NCBI RefSeq assembly: GCF_008831285.2
Contig: NW_022205234.1
Coordinates: 1 to 32,297, forward strand
Origin: Nymphaea colorata
Taxonomy: Eukaryota > Streptophyta > Magnoliopsida > Nymphaeales > Nymphaeaceae
Direction: 5' to 3'
Length of the DNA: 32,297 bases
Shown here: positions 20,669 through 29,600 of the stretch, in pieces
Layout of the letters: each line of letters begins with the position of its first letter
Numbering within the stretch: position 1 is the stretch's first letter
Notes under the pieces: model-generated
The model's input: the letters and a program-made list of their open reading frames with translations, nothing else
Told to the model about the DNA's origin: nothing
Database searches by the model: none
Position numbers and translations under genes: made by a program

Positions 20669-21220
20669 ATGGCATAAGAAAATCTAACCTTCTACACGCT
20701 TAATGCCACCTGCACCACCTTCCCCCTTAAACAAAAAGTCTATGTCTTTTCACAACAAGGCTCCTCCTTTCATAAAACTGCCAGGAATCCAGAACGCTCA
20801 AGCCGCAGATCGAGAGCCAAGGATGACCTTGAACCACCTGCCAATATGCACAACTTCTGGAAGCCCTCACTCCCCTCAAAGAAGCTATTCGAGGATCCTC
20901 GCTTTTTCCTCTCACTCGAGCGCAAGAAGTTCAGGATCATCAACGGGATCAAGAACATGTCAATACTCAACGAGCGTGAGCCAGCCGAAAACGTCCTTCG
21001 TGGGAAGAAGCTAAAAGAGGGCAGCTTGAGTCTGCGTAAGGTAAGCAGCAGTATGTAACCTGCGGAGATGGAGGTGGAAGGAGGAAGGAGAGGGTGGGAG
21101 CCGAGTAACCGCACCCCCTACCTCAATTTCAACATGCAGTATCTGATCAAAAGACGCAAGTCTATGACGCCCTCCCTCTACCACCCCCTCAACAACTCCC
21201 ATTCCCACCAGCTCCACTGA
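20669..21220 (+). CDS. Unknown small basic protein, 183 aa
   Basis: Open from ATG at 20669 to TGA at 21218-21220 (184 codons). The product is basic and Ser/Pro-rich, with no membrane segment. Visible stretches are FPLKQKVYVFSQQGSSFHK, a basic patch (RSSRRSRAKDD), NMHNFWKPSLPSKKLF, FFLSLERKKFRIINGIKN and the C-terminal LIKRRKSMTPSLYHPLNN. I recognise no family. It follows TTLL9 after 187 bases on the same strand and is convergent with the next gene, whose stop is 36 bases beyond. A second frame from an ATG at 20703 is also open for about 100 codons, so a short undetected intron near the 5' end is possible. The frame given is preferred because it stays open to the natural stop. Confidence 0.55.
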
Positions 21221-21256
21221 TATTTCAATCTAATATTATCCATCATTGGCATCTCA

Positions 21257-23461
21257 TCACTTGCGTATGATCCGCAGCATCTTCACCACGATCAGCACCT
21301 TCATGTAGATAGTCACCATGTTCTCCACGAAACAACCGGAACTCTCCATCGCCAGACCCACTGCTATCACTAGAAGCCCCGAAAATAAACGTTCAGCCGT
21401 CCAAAAAGCTGTGGAGGGGATTCGGTTGGAGGGAAGCGATGTGTAGATCCACATGGTCAGCAGTCCGATCTCTGAGAGGCCGTGGAAGTGTCCCCCGCTA
21501 TGCCAGATGTCCTCCTTGAGGAAGTAGAGCTTGATGAGGACCACGTTGATGTTCTCCTCATTGAGGAAGAAAAGCATAGAGAGCAGGAAGAACCCCCAGA
21601 TGTTAAAGATGCCCAACGCCGACCCCACCAGACAGAGCCCAGATATCACAAGAAGCACGGTGTTGCTCCACTTCTTCTTTAGTGATATCTTGCCGCAAAT
21701 GAAGACCAGTCCGCGAGTGATGTATTCCATAAGCAATCCGAAAGAAACTATGTACAGAGCATAGAAAAACTTACTCTCCACCTCTTATTTCCCTATCAGC
21801 AGTATTAAGTTGATAAGGAACTGCTCGATTAGCCGTTCTGACAGTCTCTGCTTCCGATATTCGCTGCAGAGCAAGGTGAAGACGATGAGATTGCGGAATA
21901 GCGACCAGTGCAAGAAGAATTGCCATGAAAACTATTACAGAATGTTGTCCTCCATGAAGCACTATCTTTCTCCTACGCTTGCTAGGAATCTCCTCTGGGT
22001 GTTCCCCTGTGAGAAGTGGATTGGGAAGAGCAGAAGCAGCCGTGGACAGACACTCACGATCCAATACTTGGAAAAGATGACTTGGGAAGCTGAAAAAAGC
22101 GCCTCCCGCTATAGAGGCAAGGGGTTAATTGGAGTCACTATTTTCTGTTTTGAGACGTGAATGTCTGCTTGTCCTGGATTGACTACGTATGCGCTGTGGG
22201 TGAGCGTTTCCAGCAGGAATATAGACCCCTCTGTGAGGTTGTCAAAGGGATATATTCTTTTTCCGCTTTAGGTGAACATCTGGAAGTGCTGGGGCGAGTA
22301 TACTGTCACTGCTTATGACTCAGCCAGCTCGATTGGTCCTAGTTTCGTGCATAAATCTCTCACCACAACTGGCTCACCATCTTAATACCCAAAAAAATAC
22401 CTTCCTCAAGAGTTATAGAAGTACAATCCTAAAGCTGGCCTTCCTCTGCTACTTAATAAGCATAACTTTATCCGTATCGGAAAAAATGGCTTATTTACTA
22501 CACATCCATGCTGCTGGCAAGATCTTTTGAGAGGAAGTGACCGATGCGCCTGACAAAAGGTGGAAAGCTAAGCGAGTTCGGAGGCAAATAGTAATGGACG
22601 TTTGCCATTTCTCTGGAAGAAACAAGGACAGTATTATTGAAGACAAAGGGGCCTTCTCCAAAGGAAAACTGAAACTTACTTAAGTGTTCATCCTCTTTGT
22701 ATGTGTTTATGACCACAATTTTGAGTTTATTGAAGATCTTGACGCGTTCTGGGTCTGTAAATATCTCTCTTTTGAGACGAGCCAGCATGCGGTAGGGTGG
22801 GTCATGCATGACACGCATGAAGGGGTGTGTGAGGTCAACCAGCACTAGGGACCGAATCTTTTCGACGATGTTGGTGAAGAGGAGGTTGATAGAGCGGCGG
22901 GTGAAGTAGGTAAGGGTGAGTAATGCTCCTTCCTCATGAGTGAAGATGCTTACCTCGTACTCACCCTCGATGGTCAAGTACTTAATAATCTCTCCAATCT
23001 CAAAGGCGTATTTATTAATATTCTATTAGCTGCTGAGGACGAGGGGACGCACCCTTTTCAATATGAAGACTTCGGGGACGCTGCACTGGTCTACTCCATT
23101 TCCATCTCGCGTAGCAACTTCATGTAGATGGTGACGAAGTCGAAAGCGGAGGCGCAGATGACCAGGAGCGCTCTTTCCGGCATTTTGGGTTTGCAGTGGG
23201 CGGGCTTGTTCCTGGAGAACCGCAGGAGGGAAATAGTAAAATGATGAAATCTTATTGACGATCAATTTACCTATCGTTGAGGTGCATGATCTTATCCATG
23301 TAAATAACGCGTTATCCTCCTTAGAATTTGCTACGCTGCAGGTAGTCGATTTATTGCAGCCGGGAGTCTGCGTGCACCGACATCAGCAGGTAGAATAGCA
23401 AAGTCGAGTAGATCGTTATGACAACGAGTAAAAATATGAGGAATTGCTTCACCTTCCTCAT
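21257..23461 (-). CDS. Multi-pass membrane protein of unknown family, 715 aa
   Basis: Exons 23461-23271, 23250-23071, 23053-22401 and 22380-21257 add to exactly 716 codons, with introns of 20, 17 and 20 nt. The protein starts with a membrane anchor (KQFLIFLLVVITIYSTLLFY), followed by a domain of about 400 residues without membrane segments (including FSFGEGPFVFNNTVLVSS and GSIFLLETLTHSAYVV), then about six or seven C-terminal spans such as FYALYIVSFGLLMEYITRG, TVLLVISGLCLVGSALGIF and LFSGLLVIAVGLAM, and the basic end KMLRIIRK. Topology resembles proteins with a large lumenal domain followed by a transmembrane bundle, but I recognise no signature. The weak point is the 17-nt intron: without it, TGA at 23058-23060 ends a separate 127-aa protein (MRKVKQFL...PKSSY), and the downstream frame lacks an obvious ATG. 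One gene is therefore preferred. Confidence 0.55.
22381..22400 (-). other. 20-nt intron of the multi-pass membrane protein gene
   Basis: Minus strand GTATTTTTTTGGGTATTAAG. Removal joins ITLEE to DGEPVVVRDLCTK; without it TGA interrupts one frame. Confidence 0.8.
23054..23070 (-). other. Candidate 17-nt intron
   Basis: Minus strand GTCTTCATATTGAAAAG. It contains the TGA that otherwise ends the upstream frame; removal gives SAASPKVRPLVLSSEEN. Shorter than all other introns here, so tentative. Confidence 0.4.
23251..23270 (-). other. 20-nt intron of the multi-pass membrane protein gene
   Basis: Minus strand GTAAATTGATCGTCAATAAG. Removal joins KIMHLND to RFHHFTISLLRFSRN. Confidence 0.8.
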
Positions 23462-23644
23462 TATTAAATCATATAATCCATCCCACACATCATTTTAACA
23501 CGCAGTATATACCTTAACAATACCAGCATCATATAACATACCAGAGTATAGAATTTGCATCGGTTATATATGGTGGGTATGGTTGTAAAAGAAAGATGTA
23601 TAGATGATATGTATGAAGATTAAATTGAATGTAATCATTCATGA
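23462..23644. other. Intergenic region
   Basis: An AT-rich spacer of 183 bases between two minus-strand genes; it should hold the 3' UTR of the fibrocystin-like gene and the promoter of the membrane protein gene. No motif, repeat or RNA gene is recognised. Confidence 0.4.
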
Positions 23645-26600
23645 TCATTAGAAGATGGATTGACATCTTCTTCTTGTTGGCTCCCATAGATAGGCTCCGG
23701 AGCACAGGCATTGGTATGAGTTGTAGGTCTTAATGAGTGCGCTGTACTGCTTTGTGATCACTGAGGTGTCCTTTGCTGCTTGGAACTTCCCAGCTGTTTG
23801 AGCAACAGGGCCAGTGATGATGTCTGCGTATGGAATAATGGTGCAGTTCAGGCAGTTGGTGATGTTGGCAGCAACACAAGCGTTTTTAGGAGTTAGCAAG
23901 CACAGGTTGGTATATGGGTCAAAGTAGTATCCTGTTTTACAGGGGCAACTAAGTTCGGTTCCACTTTTCTTTGATAGGCCGTTAGCTAGATCTGTGCATT
24001 TGATGCACTTCAATCTGAGATTGTCCCAGAAGAAAGGATTTGCACACTTGCAGTTATATGCATCGACTGGAGGATTGACGATGTTAGGATCAGTGGTATT
24101 GCTACAGACATAGCAACTGCCGTCGGGTGTGATGATTGATGAAGAATCTGCACATACACACATCTTCTTCAAGGAATCCCAAGTCAACTTTCCCAAACAG
24201 GTGCATTGAGTACTATCCTTGGAGCTTACTCCTGAAGCACCGATAAGCGCGTTACAGTTGATACAAGTTTGAGCAGCTGTGGTGACGGGGCCGAGAACAG
24301 TGGATGAATTACATCCGCAGGTAAGGGAAGTGGCAAGCCATGTAAAAGTGTTCTTGCAGACACAGGAAACTCCTTGCACTCCAACTCCGGTAGAATATGT
24401 GATGTTGGCGCAACTTGTGCAGCCTTTTCCATTGGCAAATGTATTGGATTTGCATACACAAGTTTGAGTGGTGTTATCCCAGACCAAGTTAAGGGTGGCA
24501 TTGCAGCTGCAAGTGATAGTATTGGTCCTCAGCAGGCCATTGATTGTAGTAGATGAACAGTCGACACAGGTCTGTTTACGAATGATGGAGTTGTTGGCGC
24601 TGCAGATACAAGAAAGAGTCTTTACATCGAAAGTGTAATTAGCAATACAAACGCAATTGCTGTCATTAGAAACAATTGTTTTGGCATACCTGGTGCAGGA
24701 CATGCAAGTATTGTTAGTGAAGATAGTGTTTGCACCGCAAATGCACTTGCGCAGTGAATCAGACCAGATAAAGGAAGGATCTCTACAACTACATTGGTTT
24801 AAGCCAGCAGCTACACCTTTTCCGGAGAAATTGAAAGTAGTCACGTTACAATTAAAGCAAGTCCTATTGAGTACGATGAACTGTGGCCCTGGACAAGCGC
24901 AGGTGCTGTTGATCCAGATGAAGGAAGTGATGCAGGCGCACTGAGTGCCGTTGCTGGTGACAAGGCCAGTCATGTAAGTAGAGTTACAGCTGGTGCACAC
25001 ACCTGCCGCGTATGATGAATTATCAAGGGGCAGCCGCAGTCCATGATAGAAGCCTTGAAGATCTTACCGGCAGAGCACTTGCATGCGCTGCTGTTAAGGC
25101 ATTTCACGCAGGATTTGTTTTGATAGACGTATGTGTTGTTGGGGCAGTCGCACTTTTTGGTAGTCATATTGTAGACGAAAGGTGACAAACACACACATCC
25201 AGTTGATTTGGCCACCACTTTTCCTGTGCTCAATGGAAGCCCTGTGCATCCGTAGCAGGTTTTATTTATGATGAAGGATTGAGGATCAGGACAAATGCAA
25301 GCTTTAATACTGGCTACAAACGTGTATGAAGGATTGCACTGGCACACAGTCGTCGAGTTCGCCAGGCCAGTTCCATTGGCGATGCCAGTGCAGTCAAAGC
25401 AAGTTAGGTTAAGGACGATGAACTTTGGACCTGGGCAAGCACATGTATTATTGATCCAAACGAAAGAGTTCAAGCAAACACACTGGGTGCCATTTTTGGA
25501 GACGGCGCCAGTCATATAAGTGGAGTTACAACTGGTGCACACGCCTTTGGCGTAGGACGAATTGTCGAAGGGACAGCCACAGCCCATGGTTGAAGCCTTG
25601 AAGATCTGGCCGGCAGAACAGTTGCAAGTGCTGCTGTTGATACACTTCACACAAGATTTGTTCTAGTAAACAAAGGTATTGTTGGGGCATTCGCATTTTT
25701 TTGTAGTGATATTGTAAACGAAGGGCGACAGACATTCGCAGGCCTTCGAAGTGTTTGCCACTTTTCCTGTGCTCAGTGGGAGACCTGTGCATCCGAAGCA
25801 GGTGTTATTAACTATGTATGACTGAGGATCAGGACAAACGCATGTATTATTAGTTACATTGAATGTGAAAGAAGGTTTGCACTGGCAAGCTGTAGTACTA
25901 TTGGCTAAGCCAGTTCCATTCGTAACTCCGGTACACTTGAAGCATAAGTTTTTTACATCTATAATATACTCAGGACCAGGACAAACGCATCTAAAAAGGG
26001 TATCAGACCATATGAAGCTGGGCATGCATGCGCATGTTCCTGCTTTACTTCCGGTTGAATTGAGTGCATAGCTGATCGTGATGCAGGCAGTACAATTAAT
26101 TTTGCCTATTTAAATATAGCCAACATCGCAGTAGCAGGCCTTTGAGGTCTAGTTGTAAAGGTAGGTTGGTCGGCAAACAGATACTGGTGTGTTATCTGTT
26201 GAAAAGACTCTGACAGTTGCACCAGCATCTAATACATTGTAGCCAAAGCCTAATTGTTTTGCTTTGATAGCAGATAGTAGTCTATTGGTATGCTTGTTGA
26301 GCTAGTTACTATCTTTAGCTGCATCACTTGGTGGAGTGACAAAAAAGGCATTATTTGGGTCTGTACTGTTGGTATTGACGCTTACGGGTTTGTTGATTGA
26401 GCTAGGATAGACCACGATTGAGCAGATGACTGAGCCAGGATTAATACCTACCAGCTTGATTTGGGATGGATCGATATTAAGGAAGGCCATGATGTTGGTG
26501 ATGACGCTGGTTTGGCCATTATTTGTATAGAAAGTTGACATATCGGTCTGGAAGCGTACGGTGAGCTGGACATAACTGGAGAGAGTAAGGCGCACTTGGC

Positions 26601-29600
26601 AGTTGTTGATACCGTTGACCACGAAATGGATCACATTTTTCTCGAACTAGTAGAAGTTAGCTCCGCATATGTTGGTGACTGTCCTCAAGTCCTTATAAGT
26701 GCCATTGATTTGCTGGTAGCCAGGCACTATCAAGTTGGTCTTAGTGGTGTTTGTCACTCTTACGATGACTACGTTGGGGACTGGGAAATAAATACGGATA
26801 ATCACCCAATCTTTGGGGTTTCCTGTAGGAAGCTGCCTCTTTTGGATTTGGTAGACAGCATCAGAAGGTGGCTGAGATGAGTAAGTCATGTTATAGTATT
26901 GACCCAATTTAAGAACTGACCAGAAACGAGCCAAACGAGTATTAGCAGGATCACCAGGAGCGATCCAGTTCCACTCCTTCCATCCATTTGTGGTTGAGTT
27001 CCATTGACCGCCATCGTAGTTGAGATAGACAGGCCAAACCATACGCTTATTGTAGTCAGCTGCAATAGACTGATATTCCAGCAAGGCAAGTTCTTCGAAT
27101 TTGCACCAGTAGCCATTCCAAGCGTTCACTCTTTGGCAAGCTGTCTCGTTTCCACCGATTGGCTGGTTATTAGCAAGCAGCTGAGTTGGTTGAAGAGTGT
27201 TATTGTTGAGTGGCTGTGTAAAGTAACCATCGTGATCGTGGATGAAGTAGTTAATCGAACCTGTGCAAGGCAGTTCTCCACAGCCACCAGCCCATCCACT
27301 CCAAGAGGGATTAGCAGGGAGAAATAAACCAAAGCATTAAGATCACAATTGACACAAGTGGTAGTGTAAAGGTTGTGGACAGCAGTGGCATCAGATGCTC
27401 CATCGTGCTTTCTGAAGACGTTCATGTTTGTACAGTAAGGCACAGCTGCGTTAGAACCGTAGATATAGTTTTAGAAGGTCACATTAGTGAGGAAAGCCTT
27501 AGCATCAAATGCCTCTTGGGTGCAGATAACATCAAAGTCACTGATGTTTTTGTTGAAGGGCATATACTCACCTGATATGGTGGCTGTGAACATACGGATG
27601 GCATAGCCATTGTTGCAGTAGCTGAGCTTCTTGGAGGAGTAGCAAGAGGGGCAGTTGGGTCTGGAAAAGCCCATAAAGTAAGAATTGCTCAGTTTCATTG
27701 TGTTGTCATCGATTTCGTGGGCGTATCTTAGGGTGAAGCCTCGCTGGTTGTCTGCGAAGAACATGTTTGTATACTGCACCTCATTATGCACGCCTGGAGG
27801 ATTGGCAATCAAACCGATGTAGCTGGCATATCCTGAAAATCCAGCTGCTGCAATGCATTTGCTGCCGGGAAAAACGTTAATCACAAAAGCAGCGAAGCAG
27901 GAACCTGCAGTGTTGCCAGCAAAGGGATAAGCTGTAAGCTTTGCGCATGGAGTGAAGGGGAAGACAAAGCCGTTATCTTGTGAGCCTTGAATTAAGTTGC
28001 TGGTGACTGTAACGTTGTCAGTGTCCGAGTTGACGGCGCCGAATTGCGAGTAAGCAGCATTGTTTGGAGCAAGTCCAGTTCCTGCATTTTGTTGAACAAC
28101 AAGTTTATCGTACTTCAAGCCGAGAAGAGCGTTGTTGATGAAGGCATAATGTCTAACCTTAATAACGTAGACAGTGTATCTGATAGCGCTATGCAGGACG
28201 TTATTGAAGAATGTCACATTTGCGGAGTTTTCGATGTAGGTGCAATATCCATTACAGTTTCTGATTGTGGAGTTTGCAATAACTGTCGCCTTGGTCGTGC
28301 TCACCAAAGAGCCTAATTTTTCAATTCTTAATCCGGCGTTGCTGGAGCCATACTGACCGCATCCGTCGAGCTCGACACCGTTAAAGAAGGCATATCCGTT
28401 GACTGGGATGGGTGGCTTTTTGGGGTCTGAGAATTGCATGAGGTAGGAGTAGATTTAAACTCGGCATCCCCAATTATTGGCATCGCTTCCTCTAGTAATC
28501 TTGATGTTTCTAGTGAGGAGACCAACAGCCGCACGCATATCAATAGTTCCGTTCTTGCCGTTAGTCAGTGGACTAACATCTCCATAGTGTTCGTAGGCAA
28601 GAGTGCCGTTGAGGGTGATGGTTTTGCCAATGATTGAGTTGATTTTGAAGACTTAGTCTTCAGTTTGCCCAGAGTATGTTGCTCCAATTACGATTTCATC
28701 ACCTACTTTCCAGTCAGTCAAGCTATCGACAGTGATTGTGCTTGTGTTAGCAGGGGCAATAGAAGTAAGGCGCGTCCAAGTAACGCTGGGAGGGTTTCCA
28801 TAGAATTCAAGGCCACCAGTAACAGCAAGCATCTTATTTCCACTGGCGTTGGGATCAAGGACAAGGAAGTTATCGTCTTTGTTTCCGTTCAGGATGATTT
28901 TAGCTTGGTTGGTGTAAGGCTGTGTGGAAGTACCTATGAAAATACCCCCTTGCTGCACCCAAATGTAGTTGGCCTACAGTGTAAGGTCTTTCATGTCGAA
29001 GTAGAGAAGACCGTTAACAAGCAAGTAGTTGAGGGCAGGAGGACTTACATCCATGATGATATTCCAAGCATAAGGAATGGTGACGTTCTGACCAGCTTTG
29101 GGAAGAGTGGCATTCGGCCATTGAGTTACATTCGACCACTTTCTTGTGAACGTCTCACGATCGCCAAGAGGATCAGCTTGAGGGCAGAAATTAGCACATC
29201 TCACGCCAGTGATGTCTACCCATTATCTAATGGTCTTGTTTTTACCACTGACACAAACGTAGAGATGCCTTGCAGTAGAATTATGGAAATAATCTCCATT
29301 CTGGCAGGTGGCGGGATCGATAACTGAAGTGGAGGGGGCAATGAGTGGACTTTGCAATTTTTTAGAGTAATATTTACCGACGTTATAGAACTCACGCTGG
29401 TCTGTATAGTTAAACTTGATGACTATGGCCTAATTGTTCAGCCAGTACTGGCTGGGGCCAAGAGAAAGATGGAGGAAATCAATACCCAGCTGGAAGTGTG
29501 TATGATAAGAGTAGCCGACTGCATAGGGATAAGCCCAAGAGTAAGGAACATCATGACTCTTTTTGATGACTATCATCGGCTGGATTTCGTAGGTAATAGG

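Noticed and set aside
22381-22400. T7 run first read as a missing T
   Set aside because: A 20-nt GT...AG intron covering the run restores the frame and matches the intron length class, so no base change is needed.
23058-23060. UGA as selenocysteine or tryptophan
   Set aside because: No other in-frame UGA is needed in confident genes, and a short intron or a true stop explains this one.
23650-26160. Repeat array that might suggest CRISPR or a satellite
   Set aside because: The repeats are Cys-rich protein modules in one open frame; spacers and conserved direct repeats are absent.
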